From contig WNNJ02002701.1 in assembly GCA_012934845.2 (NCBI GenBank), positions 1-64,000 on the forward strand: a stretch of DNA of 64,000 nt, read 5' to 3'. Below are positions 46,701-61,700 of the stretch, in pieces; positions within the stretch are counted from its first letter, which is position 1; each line of letters starts with the position of its first letter. The translations under genes were made by a program, and so were the position numbers. This stretch comes from Pomphorhynchus laevis (Eukaryota > Acanthocephala > Palaeacanthocephala > Echinorhynchida > Pomphorhynchidae). The notes beneath the pieces were generated by a model. The model was not told where the DNA came from. It worked only from the letters and a program-made list of their open reading frames with translations, and did not search any database.

Positions 46701-49700
46701 CATTTGATGTTGATAGTTAGTAGTCAGCGAAATATCAAATAACATTGAAGACTCATTGCTTATCCATCAATAAAATTATTACTAAAAGAAATAATACCTG
46801 AAAGAATAGCAAACAATGCCGTATAGTAGGGCTTTTCGGATATTAAACAACTCATAATGAATCCACCAACTTGATCTACGTTGGAAATTACAAACAGTGT
46901 TTCAAGCTCATTATACAATTCCCCTTTTTTAAAATAACAAAATATTTAATTGTAAAATGACGAGTAGATACCTTGTTTAACAGTCACCACATTGTTAAGG
47001 CAAGTCAGAGATTGTATGCCGTAAGCAATTAAACAAGTAATTTGATTATCAACCTAATATAATTACAACAATAATTATCGTAATACGATAATTTATAAAT
47101 TTTTAAATTATAATAATTTAATAATTCTAACAATTGCATTAATTTCTTGACATTTAAATGTTGAAAAAATAGTCCAATTGATTTATGATCAATTGGAATA
47201 TTTAATTTATTGCCAATTTACAAACACATTGTTTACCAAAATTAGTTAATTGTCCATTTTGTTTATCGAAATGAGTATTAAACAAAATTATTTGATTAGA
47301 AATTAAAATTTCAAGAAAAATTGTTTTACAAGTTTGCATTAATAGAACAATAACTAGTTCAACAGAAACCGACCAAGTTGCACCCAACCTGATTCAAATA
47401 CAACAACAATGTGAAGCTAACATTGACTGAATGTGCTAAAGCCGCGAATTTAAGCAGTAAAATTCTAATTTAACATCACTAATATACTACTAATGTTAAA
47501 ATTCATAATCAGCAGGATGAGATTGTAAATTGGATAACAATCGGATTTTCATATTACAAGTTTTTATAAATATCGTAATAAAATCATTGATCTATTGAAG
47601 AACGGGAATTAATCAACTGCCAACAAAATGATAGCAATCAGAATGATTTATTGTAATCATTTTAATATGCTTACAATCGAAATGAAAAACATAACATTTT
47701 AAATCTGATATAATTGCTTTGCTGTTCATAATTACGCTCTAGGTTTGACTTAATTATTTCACGTTCGGTTTAATTAAATGTAGCATTCAAAAATGTATTA
47801 TGAAATTTCTTTTTAAATTTAAATTACAATTTAATTTATTTCGATTATAGCTTTATTCGAGTTCTAGCATTCAATAATTAATTAGAAAAATTCTTTTCAA
47901 TTTTAATCAAATATTCGATATCGTCTGCTATATTGATAATGATATCTACATGTCATTTTGTAATTATGTCATTTTGTAAAATATCAATTGATTTAAAGAA
48001 ACTATAATTGAATTAAAAGGACATTAAGTTGTAAAACGAAATTCTAAAAATTAATTATGATAGGTAATTATATACAATTATTATATAATTTGATAATATT
48101 TATAATATTCCATTATCATAATATTATATATATTAATATATTATTAATATTTTATTATTACTGATAATTGTAGCACAAGTTTTGATGTTAGATATTAACC
48201 TGATTGCACCTTGACATCCACCTGGCAATATCAATAAAATGACTTTTGTTCTGTATGAAAAATTCAATACCGGAAAGATCATAGAAAAGTGACTTAACGA
48301 ACATTTCAATACTATCGAACAGATGATTAGGTGCACTTCCAACAACGGCAATCACACTTGAGATACAACTAAGCAAATCGCTAAAAAAAGTAAATTTAAA
48401 GTTTGATGACTTTGAAACACAAGCAAATACAAAATACCATTCATTAATAAAATTTAGAATTGCTTTACGATCACGAGTTTGATCAGCTTCAGCTTTTCCG
48501 ACTAGAGATCCACTTAATTTAGATATCCGTCGAAACGAAGTCTTACTTGGTAACTCCTAAATGAGGATGTGTTGACAATTTTTATTTAATATGTTTAATA
48601 AACTTTAACATTAACATTTACAACTGCTATAATACAAATGAATAATCATTGATGTTGATCGATCACTAAACGTTTACTTTGTGAGCAATTTAATTAGATA
48701 TAATGATTAAATATAAAATTAATAAATTAAATAATTAAAAGTCTAAAAGATATAATATATATAAAATTTTAAATATTTTTTATTTACAGAAAAAATATTA
48801 TAAATAAAATTTATATTAGTCATGGATCATGCAGCGAATTAGTGGGGCGATTGCGCGGATCAACGCTTCCTGCTTTTTGGAGGCCGCCGAAGTCAGGATA
48901 TTGTCCATCTTCTGACCTTGATTGCAAACTATTTGTAAATTTTACTTTTGTTATTTAATTTGAATTATATAAAAAAATATTTATTTGTATTAATACAACA
49001 AAAATCAGAAGATGTAGAAAAATAAACATGCAAAACCAAATAAAGCAAAGTATGCGCTTTTATTCAGGGCACATATAAGCCAGCTCACGAAATTACTGAA
49101 ATTATTTAAAAATTTGAAAACGTTTATTTAAAGTATCTCATCAAAAAATTCATAAATAATTATTTGCCTAAACTAACACTATTTAATTATCAATGCGATT
49201 TTAAACGGATAAAATGTAGTTTTTTTAAAACATTTACCTACAATCGTTGTATTTTAAGCAATCATTTGTAAAGTAACAATGCGAAATTTTATAAATTCTA
49301 ATCTTACAAGTTATTTAAAATATTCCTTACAAATGAACGATAAAATCATAAATTTTGTGAAATATTTGCGCTGGCTTAAAAATCGCAACGGCTAATAATT
49401 GCAAAGGCGAAAACTTAATTAATCACACTTTTTAATACTTTTAAAAAGTTTAATAAAAAGTTTTAATATGCTTTAATATAAAGCATAATAAAAATTACAA
49501 AAAAATAAATAATTATGTGAATTAATTTAATGATTTATATTTAAAAATTATAATTTATGTAAATTTTAAGTTGGGTACATTATAAAATAGTATTCTTATG
49601 TCCTTAACTGCATCAGATATTATCAGAAAATTAGCAAAATTATAAAATATAATTTATAATATATAAATAAATTTATTTATTAATTATTAAATTAATAAAT

Positions 49701-52700
49701 AATGAAAATATATAGTATGTTGATAATATATAGTATATAATATAGTATAATATATACTATGTTGTGTGTTTATTAATTTAATAAATAATTTATTATACGA
49801 TAATTACATCTAATATTACAAAAAAATTTTGGTTTAATTCGTTATCTTAATAAAATAAATATTTTAAGTAAAGCTTAAATAGATTATCAAAAACGGGTAT
49901 TTTGTATAAATTTTAATTTAGGTACATTATAAAACGGTATACGCGTGTAATTAAGAGAGGAATTAAAACAATGCATTCAATTTAAACTTTTATATCTCTG
50001 AAAGAGAAAAAAATATAATTTATATAAATTTTAAGTTGGGTACATTATAAAATGGTATTCTTATGTCCTTAACTTCGTCAGATATTATCAGAAAATTAGC
50101 AAAATTATAAAATATTTGAAAAATATTATGAAAACATCATTTGACTTACGGTTATCATAGATGCAAATTTAACTGCAGTCGCAATAGAATCCAATGAATT
50201 TACTAATTGATTAAGAAGTAATACTTCGTCATCAGAGCGATTGCCTGTAAATAAAGTTGTGGTAAGAAATTTTTATCTGAAAAAATTCAGAAATACAGTC
50301 AACTACGAAAGATACAATCCACTGCACAGCTTCAATCGAATCTTTGCATAAATTAGCAGTGATCGTAGGAACAGTTAACAATGGATTCGCTTTTAAAAAT
50401 CTAAACCAAATATTAAGTTTGAGATTTATACTTTTTAGTGTTTAAGATAACTACATATTGAAAATATAAACTTACCTTTTACAGTATTCGCACAACAACT
50501 CTAGTTCATAGAAATAATGTACTTTATTAAGTAACCTTGACATTAAGATAACAGGACGAGATCTCTGAAAAAGAAATATTTACAAACTCTAAATATATAA
50601 TATTGAATAATTAAATTATAATTTCATTATACGAGAATTATTAATTAATAATTATTAATCATTAATAAATTATTAATCGTTTATTATATAATTTAAAGAC
50701 AAATTTGTTGCCGCTTATGTTTTCAAGGAAAACACAGTTTCAAAAATAAGGTTGTCAAAGTATCTATTTGAGTTGATAGTAAATATTAAAAACAGAAAAT
50801 TGAAATACAAGGTGTGTCCCTGAATTCCTAATACACTGCACACGTTTTCAGCACCAAGAAATCTACTTTTTTGAGATATTCTGACGTATGTTTAATTTGT
50901 GAACATATTGCCGTTGAACACGACTCAAGACGACTAATAAACGCAATTATTGTTGATGATTATTTAAACGATATCGATTATTCAATTAACAAAAGTAACT
51001 TTTATTGGTCAAATTGTCTAACATTATTCTTGGAAAAATTCCACATTGTAAGGGCTATATCAATTTAAGACAAACAGCATGGCCTTAAAACAAGAAAGGA
51101 CTTAGTTAAACGACAAAAAGCTTATGGTTCCGCTGCTGCGATTGTAATATCCAGGACTTTCCCGGTAAAATGTGGTGTAAATAACAATTATGATGTTAAA
51201 ATTCCTAGTAACGACAGGTCGTGCAAAATTCCAAGTATTGACCATTTTGTGATATTATTTCATTTTAACAAAAACGGTCAACCTTTCTAATGCATTTAGC
51301 TCGAGCTTTAGGACCCGTTGATACAAACAAGAATAACAAGATCATCAGCATATAGTTTCGAATTTACTCTGGACGACAATTGAATTCCAATTTAAGGCAA
51401 ATTCAAATAGAAGGAAAATATTTCAAGTGCCTTAATAAAATTTATTATTTGATATTTAGAATTATTATTTAAAATTATTATTTTAAATTTGTATATTTAA
51501 ATACTCAATATAAAAAATATAATTATTTTTTAGAAATAATTAGAAATTATAATTAATTATAATTCTAATTCTAATTATTATATTAAAATTATAATTAGAA
51601 AATATTTTTAGAAATAAAAGGCGATTTGTGCATATGAATTAGAAACGTCTATTAATTGAGAATGTTCTAATCACGGCTATTTTTATTAATAATCAGATTT
51701 TAAATATTTATTTAATTAAAATTATAAAATGTCTATTTAATACATCATTAAATAAAATGTGAAATCAAAGAAAATTATTAAATCAACTTAATTTTAAGTT
51801 AAATTTTAAAAATTATTCACCACATAGTGTATTACATTTTAATCTGTAAATAACTGGTTTAAATATGGGTCACGAAGTAGGAACGCTAGACAGTCAGCAA
51901 ATCGCTTAATAAAAACACCTAGTCACAAGGTATTGCTGTCATGACTATAAAATGATCCTTAAACTCATACTTATTGACTATGGATTAGTACCGAAAAAAT
52001 TACAAATGCAGGTCTCCTTCGGATACGCGATCACACACATGCTGATATGAATAATATAAATGCATTTAATATAAAAATAATATATATGTATTAAATATAT
52101 ATAATATAAAACTGTGGTTAAATAATATAAATCGTATCCGCTCAATATATTCTGGCAAACGGTTAAACCATCCTCGTAAACTATATATAATTATATAAGT
52201 AATTAGATTTCCATTACCAATTAGAACAACCCATCTAGAAAAATGAGTAAAGAACTTGACGTATTGTATCAACTTGAAAACTCCCCTATTCGTTACGAAA
52301 ATTTTAGACCATGAAGCACTCGCAACGTATTTGGCTGAAATGTTTAAAAAAGCGACCTGAAATTCCTACCTAGCGTTGTATTTTCCGATAAAAAATTCGA
52401 TCAAGTGAATCAAATGGCTTATGAAATAAACAAAATATTAATACAATGGGCTATTCCGAGTTATTCCAGCCAAATACATGTTAACTATTGATTGCACCAA
52501 GAGTTGACAGATTTTTGTGGAACCCAAAAATCTTTCAATGTTATTAATCCTAAATAATTTGTAACACTGATTGAACAACAGTGCCTCTATATAGTATGTC
52601 ATAAAGTGAGTCTATAATCACTTTATGTATTTTAAAATTCCTGAAAGCTAGCAATCCGGTATAGGCACACCATTAAATGTGGAATTGAATATTCTTAGAA

Positions 52701-55700
52701 GTTAGCGAGTAAATCAAAGGTAAATTTAAAACGTGCTGTACAAAGATTATCAGGACACGAAACCGTGTTTCAACATATACCGTCATATGCAGCAGCTCTT
52801 CAATATTGCAGTTATTATCCAATTATATCATTAGAAAGAATAACAATTATGGTATAAGTAAACTATTAATTTCATGTCAATGTGTGAGTTTTTGAGAACA
52901 GCAAGTAAATGCTTTGCCATTTGCCGAGAGGTATTGCCGAAAGCTATTGAATCAATGTCATCTATTTGAACGTGTTAATTTTCAATTTTTTGTTCTTCCA
53001 AGGGCAAACTCTTCTTACGCCACAAATATATTGTGTATTCTGCATAAGAAAATGAATTCATTAGATACCAACTTAGTTAACCAATAATCTAGACTTGGTC
53101 TAATTTAATAACGATGAGATGTATCTTCGTTTACCGTGTCTCTTACGGTAAACGAGTATCTTAGCATAATCAGTGAGCAGGTGTCTGATTTAGTGATCCG
53201 TGCGCATCAGGAAATGTTCACTGAACGTGACCTGGTCGATATTGATCTAGTATTGATGTTAAGAGAGCTTGTGAGACTACGATCTGCATCGTACTAACAA
53301 CATCTAGAGGTAGCTGATGTGACTCACATACCTCGACTTTTACAACAAAATCAGGCACCGAAGAATATACACTCAATATTCTGCCAAAGAGTACATATTG
53401 ACGTTATGAGGGTGAATTGGCACCTATGGTTCTCAAAATAAAGTTATGCACTTATAAGACAATCGGATATCACATCAAAAAGGGCATTATAGCTCCATTA
53501 TCATAAAGGGCTAAGCCACAGTTTTGCTTCAAACTATTCTTAATATCTAAGAACGCTTACAGGCTGATATATGATGAGATGATATAGAATAGATGTAATA
53601 CTCCAGATTTCTATCTTCCCTTCATATATAAGTTCTTAATAGGGAACAAGTACTGTGCAAGCAATGGTAAGTGAAGATAGCCTTCGAATCGATGTTCTGT
53701 CAGATAATATTATGCCTTACCGATTGGATAAAAACTATTTTTGAATACAATGGTATATACAATAATTTCAAGGTAGTTCCTTTCAGTATACCTTAGGGAT
53801 CCTTCTATGCACAAATGATTGATAATTTGCTAACAAATTTTGCCAGTAAAGAAGGGGTTGAAGCATGGACTCATATCGACGATATAATCTTGTTACATGA
53901 CTCCAAACTAACGTTTTTAAGTATTTGAGGAACAACCATTTCGATCAAATCTACTCGCAACCAAAGAGGTATATATTTATGTTTAGAATGTATGAGGCGG
54001 GTTCTAAATCGATAATCTACCCCTAATATAATCCTTAAGAATGCCTTTAATGGATCCTCAATTAATTTGTGTTCCCTGATAAACTGATATTATAATATTT
54101 AAAGCTCGTATTTTCACATTTGCCCAAACTCTAATGTTTTCTAAATAATTCGGAAATCTCTATTTGACTTATAATGTAGCAAGAAAAGCTCATTATTTTT
54201 GATAAAAAATTCCACACGTTCGACTTAAGTTTTAAAGACTATATTTACTTCCAATCTATCATTTATTTCCATATCTTTGTTGCGTTTTCACTCAATCTGG
54301 CAGATTATTTAAATCAACTTATCTGAAAAGGTTAAAAAAAGGTTGTTGCATTTTTTAAGAATTTTCGAGAGAACGAATACGATGTGCTGAGCATATACCG
54401 CAAAATAAATCTTGATGAAAGTCACTGCATGTACATTGAAGCTTAATTGATAGGAATATCAGTATAGCATGTCAGTTATCATGTACCAGTTATCAATATT
54501 GAAGCTTAATTGGGACAATTTACATTTCAATTTTAGTAAATTTAATTTATTACTAAATTAAATCTAATTTGTCGAGATTTTAGTCAAAATAAAAATAACT
54601 TCGAAAAAAAACGAAAATAAAATAAGTCTACCTTAATAGTCTGTGTTTTAAACTTAAAGTCTAAAATTTTAGATAATTGCCGAATGCTTTCAAAAATTAA
54701 AGCATGTAAATACGAATAATAAAATGTAATTGACTGCCAATTTAAGTGACATCACAAGTTAGATCTGGTAATCAAACATTTCAATAGCAAATTATGGTCA
54801 GGTATTCGAAAATACGATCGAATAATTAAATCATTAATTTATTGTCGATTAGCAATTAAATTAGAATTAGAATTTTAGAATATTAAAATATCATTAAATT
54901 TAATTAGCAATTTTGATAAAACAAAATCTAATAAATTTGTCAAGATTTTAAAAATTATGGGAACTATATTTTTAGATTTGCTGTAGGTAATCAAATAAAT
55001 AATTGAAGTATTAACAAGATATTATTAAAAATATTTGTAAGTTAACTGAATTGTAAATCTTACGCGAGTATCTTCATCTAGGAAATTAACTAGCCATTTA
55101 ACGCATCGGTCGTAAGGTGACATCAACTGTGGATCAAATTGATCTTAAAAATAAACGCTAAACATTTTTTCCAAGAGGCATAGAAAGTAAAAAATTATAC
55201 AAAATAGTTGTCAAAATCAATATTGAACTTAAGAATGTAAATGATATAAAAAACTATTTAGTAATTACAAATAAAACAGTGCTAATATAAACCAATAAAC
55301 TTGGTTTCGTGTTACGTAAATATAGGATCCTGTCATGTTTAATAAATCTAATTAATTTATAATTAGATTTCAAATCTAAATATTTTATTTTGGAATTTCT
55401 GAAATTTTCTAATCTCTTCATCGTTCTAATTCACAAAATAAACTTTAAATGAAGGTATTTAGTCTAATACAAATCGCCAAAAATACAGATACTTACTTTT
55501 TTGGGTAAATCTCTTCATCGTTTTAAAACTGGAAAGAGAACGATCTAAAGAGCGGATTATTCTCATTTGGAATGTCGAGGTCAGAAATGTGTGATCAAGG
55601 ATGTCCAGTAGAACACTAGTAAAATCATGACTCTAAAGCAATATTGATAGTATAATGAACAGAAACGAATATAGACAATATCCATATATTGTGTATACTG

Positions 55701-58700
55701 TATTTTATACATCGAACAAAATCGATGGTAATCATAAACTCAAAAGACTTTTTGGCCACTAGAACCAATCAAAGCTAAAAAAATAACTAAATTAGATTTT
55801 AGTTTCCCAAAGTAATTTGTAGAAAAAAAAGAAATTACGACATTATAAAAATAATATTAAAATAAAATTTAAAAATATCAAAATTATTCAAAATTTTGTA
55901 TTTTGATTAAATCTAAAATTATTATTTATTATATAAATAATAATTTATTATTATTTATTTATTCAATTATTATTTAATATTTTTTAATAAAAAATATCAA
56001 ACTGTAAGTGAAAATAAAAATAATAATTTAGTTTATAGGTTATATATGTTACATATGTTATTAATACATATGTATTAATTCATATGTATTTATTAATACA
56101 TATGTTATATATACATTCTCTTGCTCTGTTATATTATATATAACAGTGCAAGAGAATAATAATTTACAGAGCAAAAGTTGGAATATGTGCAAATATTAAC
56201 TTTTAATACATCAAAAAATTTAATTTCATAAGGAAATGAACAACTAAACAAAATGCTATTAAATATAAATGATCAAAGGATTATTTAAATAAATTTAAGT
56301 GATAATTATATGGATGTGTAGTGATATTAAAATATTGTTGATGTTTATAATGTTTTGTATTGTTTTATATTGTTTATGTTTTATATTTATAATGTTTTAT
56401 ATTGTTTATGTTTATTTATAGTATTTTTTAACCTATTTATACACAAAGGTGGAAAATTATTTAATATTATTTAATACAAATATTATATACGAAAATTACA
56501 ACTTCTAATTGGATCATAATCACAACATTAAAAAATACATGAAAAATATTGCATTTCAGATAATTGTGCGTGTGTGACTTTAATTGAAGTGTATTATAAC
56601 ACAATTTAATTTCATCAAGAAAGCATAAATAAATGTTTCCTTGTATCTATCCGGTACTCTAAGATTCAAATCGATTAAAACCAATTAAGTTGTTATTTCA
56701 TCAAATATATTTCATCAAAAAAGCATAAATAAATGTTTCCTTGTATTATAGTTTTTTATAATACAGTTTTTTACCATCAAATTTAAACAAACTCGTTAAT
56801 CAAATAAACAAACTATTAGATTAAAAATATTAGTGTAATTAAAAATAATAACATAAAGTATAATAATTTATAGAATAAAAGCTTACGTCAATATCGGAAT
56901 TTTTTCTAGGGCTAATATCCATTGACATAATAAGGCCGATAATTTCCACAGAATTACTCCATACTCGTAATTGATACCGTTGTATTTCATTAATTGCGGA
57001 TGAATTGAATGAATCTAAGTGCTTCAGTAACTTTGCGAACACGAAGTGGACATCAGCACAGCGACGAATAAGATTAAGCAACTTATGCCATTGGTCGTTG
57101 GGTAGCAAATCAAACGTCGATGCCAACGTATCACTTGAAAGATCGTTGAGCCAATTTAAACATTGAAATATTCTAAATACGATAATCGTCGTTAGAGCTT
57201 GTTAAATCGAGTTCAATTTTGTTTTACTAATTAAAAAATAACTTTTTACATCCATTATAACAACATTAGAGGATACTAAACAGAATTAAATGCAAACTTA
57301 GCTAATTTAAACTATATTTCTATGCTTTCCAGTATTTAATCAATATACTTACTCGAAATCACTCATGTAGTCGAATCGAAGATCGTTTATCATTCTTACA
57401 CATTGATGGATCGAATGTCGTCTTGGAAGTTTTAGATCAAACTTGTTAAAAACAAACATGTTTCTTTTATACATTATTTCATTTATAAAAGCAACAAACC
57501 TTTTTGAGATCTAAGGAAGAAATGTATTCAAAGTCAAGCAGAGTGTCACTCAACTTTGTAACGTCGCTCTAAAGTACATTGGCACTTGTATCACTTCTAC
57601 TACAATTATAATTTATAAATTAACACTTACTTTGTTAATTTCAAATAAATATATACTTTTAATAAACAAAAAAGTATAAAGTATCAGCTAAAATGAAATG
57701 TTATATAAATCCGGATTTAATCCGAATTTAAGATTATAAATCCGAATTTACGATAGATAATTAAATAGTTTTCGAAAATATCCATTTATTTTTTTAACTG
57801 TAATTTATATATAAAAGTACATTGGCACAGGTAATAAGGCCTTTTAAATATAAAATACATATATTTTGCATTATATAAGTTCGATAAGCTCACTTGCAAT
57901 AATTTTTACGCTAGCTGTTGGAGATACATAAAAAAGCTGTTAACAACAAACGCAATTAAATTACGAGATGATTAAGAAATCGATCGTTTTATTTCCCTGC
58001 GTTTTTAACGAAATAACAAATTTAATAAATGAATACTCGGCTGCATTTACCAAAATCTGAAAATGCTTAATTTAGTTGGTAATGCTAAATGCTTTATTTA
58101 GTAGGTCATGTAGTTGGTAAAATACGACAAAAATATAAAGAACAAATTTCATATAATAGCATGAGTACATTCATAGTTAGTCTTTATCATCAAGCATTTT
58201 CGACTGATCTGCAAAACCTAGTGTCGAATATCTGATCAAAACGTTGTAGCTAATCATTTTATCAATTATGAAGAAAATGTTTTCAAAGCAAATAACATGG
58301 CACGCGGTTGTAATATCCAATATGTTAATATTCTATAAATCAACGAACAAAATATTAAGATTAAAAACTATATTTTTAATTAAACTTGGCAATTGCACTA
58401 ATAAATAACATTTTCGTTCTAAAAATTTTAAAAAGTTATACCATTGATAACTTTTCAATATTCTCTGGATTAAGCATGTCCTAAAATTAAAAAAGTCAAT
58501 ATATCAACTCTGTATTGTTCACAAAGCCTACGCTGAAGTCTTCATCTGAATCGGAAGAAATATTACAATCGATATTTGCATTGCTAATAATGTTTTCAAT
58601 TTCTATAGAGTATAGATAGTAATATAGAGTGTAGATAGGTACTTAACTTAAAACAAACCATTTGAATCCTCGAAATTACTACTGTCTATCATTAGATTGC

Positions 58701-61700
58701 TGTAAAATGTAGACAATAATAGCAAGCAAATTTTAACAAAAATAACATACCATTTTAATAGTAATAAGTCAACCGATGTATCCGATATATTTTCTACAAA
58801 TAGATAAATACTGATTTTGTCATTTTAATATCATCGTAATATACAATACCACTCTCAGTAGATGCTAGTTCGGAAGGGAGCAAAGCTGCCTGCGTTTGTA
58901 GATGAAATTTAAGATAAAAAGTCAAATACAAATTATAGCTAGATTACCCGTGGAAGTGAAGATTCAAGTGATTCATTAGATTTACGTGCAAGAACACCGA
59001 CTATGGCTATTGTTAATAACTTTAGGTCACTTCGAATTATTAGTCGACTTGTAGGAATCTAAAATTTATCTCATTTAAAACTTAAATATTAGGGTTACAT
59101 TAGACAATCTAAAGTAGAAATTTGGTAATTCAGATATTACCCTGTCTAAAAATTTAGAAGACATTATATTATCATTATGAGTATAAAATTGAAAAAAGCT
59201 GTAAAAAAAACTATGTAGTTATTGCAGGAACAAAGAAGCAGAAAAATTATCCTTTATTTGATAAAAATTCTATATTTCGACAGCTCCGGCTATCATCATC
59301 AGGATTACAATCAGGATTACATTGTAATCCCGATGATGATATCAGGAGCTATCGAAATATAGAATTTTTATCAAATAAAGGATAATTTTTTCTGCTTCTT
59401 TGTTCCTGTAATAACTATATATTTGAAATGGAAGAAGATTACGGGTTTCGTATTTATTGTTAAAACAACTATTGATTTATCAATTTTTATTTGATAATAA
59501 AAATATGCTTTTATCAAGGCAATCTAATAATTTCAAAATATCGATGCAGATTCAAAAAGTCATTTGGTTTTAATAAGTCGATGATAAACAATACAATTTA
59601 CGCTTACTTAAAATACAAATGTAAATGTTTCAATCTAAGAAAATAATTGTTTTATTCGATTCTACGAAAATATGGTAACAACATATGGCATTTCATTTGC
59701 TAACATCAAAAAATTACACCAAAACTTCCTTGTACGTTATTTATTCATGACTATTATTAAAATGCATCTATTAGAAGCAACTGAAGTTGAACTTTGTATT
59801 ATTTTATGGCAAAACGAGTAATATTTTCTACATAAAAGCATTACCGGGATACGTGATATATAATATGTTATCCAATTTATTATATAATATACAGGTTATT
59901 AATATTTAAGTTATTTTTCTTTAAGTAAAACATGGTGTCTTGCAATTCAATGGTCACAGTGTCTAATAAAACGTTGGTGGTTGAAGGAAAATGATAAATA
60001 TCATGTCAAGCAAACGAATTAATTGAAACGAGAATAAAATACTAGTAGATACTATAGCTACTTTGTAGTTATACCATAATTTTTCAGTTTTATCAAAAGT
60101 GTTTGTTTTAAAAATGCAATTTTGAAAAAATTAAAATAAAATGTTGTCAAGTATAAAATTTACAATAAGGTTATTAAATTCATCAATATTAAAAAAATTT
60201 TAATTCTTAATTCTAAACGAAATATTATGTTACTACAATGAAGTTAAAATTAACTATAAATTCAATAAATAAAAATAGTAAACGATTGAAATTATTAAAT
60301 AAAGAACAAAAATAATAATTACATGTTAATTTTAGAACCTGATCTAAAATAACACTATTTTAATTCTATATTTCGCTAGTCTCATGAAAGAATCATCAAA
60401 AAACAAAACGTACAATTTGTTTAAATATTCTTTTGGTAGTGTTTGTACCCGCTTCATTGAACAATATATTATTTGCTTTTTATTCAATTTAATTGTTTAA
60501 TATATTTATTTCAAAGAAATAAAATTTTTGTTTGTATGGTTTTACTGTAACAAAGAAATAATTTCCTTTTATTTAAAATTTCAATATTTCGATAACTCCT
60601 GTTATAATCAGGATTATAATAAAATGTAATAATTTTATTGAAATTCTGATGATGATAGATAGCAGGAGCTATCGAAATATTATTTTTTTAAAAAAAAGGG
60701 AAATTAGTTTCTTCTTTGTATCAATAAAACTATATAATCGAAATTAAAGAAGATTATGGGTTTCATATTTATTACTTTTGTTTGTGATGATGCTCGCAGC
60801 TAGCGAAAAAAAAGCGTTTTATTTATACAAAATTCCAAATTTACATATGGATCAACTTTAATTAGTTTTATAAAATATGAAATTATTATTTTTTAAATAA
60901 CTTTATCGAAAAATAAAAACTGCAAAAATCATAATACTGAGATATTTATATAACGGGTAACAAATAAGGAAAAGTTAGCAGTATGCAGATTATCGAACAA
61001 ATGATCTAATTATATCAATTTGAACTAAGCTGGAAGTTGAAAGATTTACGCACGAATAAAAGCGTAGAAATAAAAAATAAATAAGCTGGAGAAACAACAT
61101 TTACAATTTTAAGTAAATGCAATGAAATGCAGACGTTGTGAAACGGATTATATCAGCTTTAATACACACATAACAAAATTGATCATTGTGAAGGTGACTA
61201 GTTCCTGATATTTCAGTGATCTTATATTATTATTCCATTCATTTTATCTACTTTACAAAATTTATTAGTTATATTGAAAATTTGAATGATATTAAGAACT
61301 TTTAAATTCAAATGAAAATTGAATTTAAAATTGAATTTGAATTTTTGCCAATTCAAATGAATTGGCAAATGTAAAAAGCACATAGGACACTAAAAGTACA
61401 GACTTATTAAAGTGGCTATTGTGGATATACATACACTTACAAGTCCTAAATTACAGCCAAAAGTGTGAGCAATGTCAATAGGTTGTGTTGATGTGTGGTA
61501 GCGTTTGGGAGAGTTTTAAAGAGTAAGAATAATTGAATTGATTATTACGAGACAAGTGGATACTATGTTTTAAGAACGGAAATGAGGCAGTTGAGCGAAT
61601 GGCGGAAGGCAGTTTATTCCGGAGAAAATGAGAGGGAATAAAAAGGGAATACCATCCATAGTTTGAGGCAAATGAGATGAAGAGAGTCACATAAAAAAGA

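Noticed and set aside
47202-47387. Minus-strand 61-codon frame with a good acceptor, as a virilizer exon
   Set aside because: Its phase does not fit exons 21 and 22, which already join in phase 0 without it.
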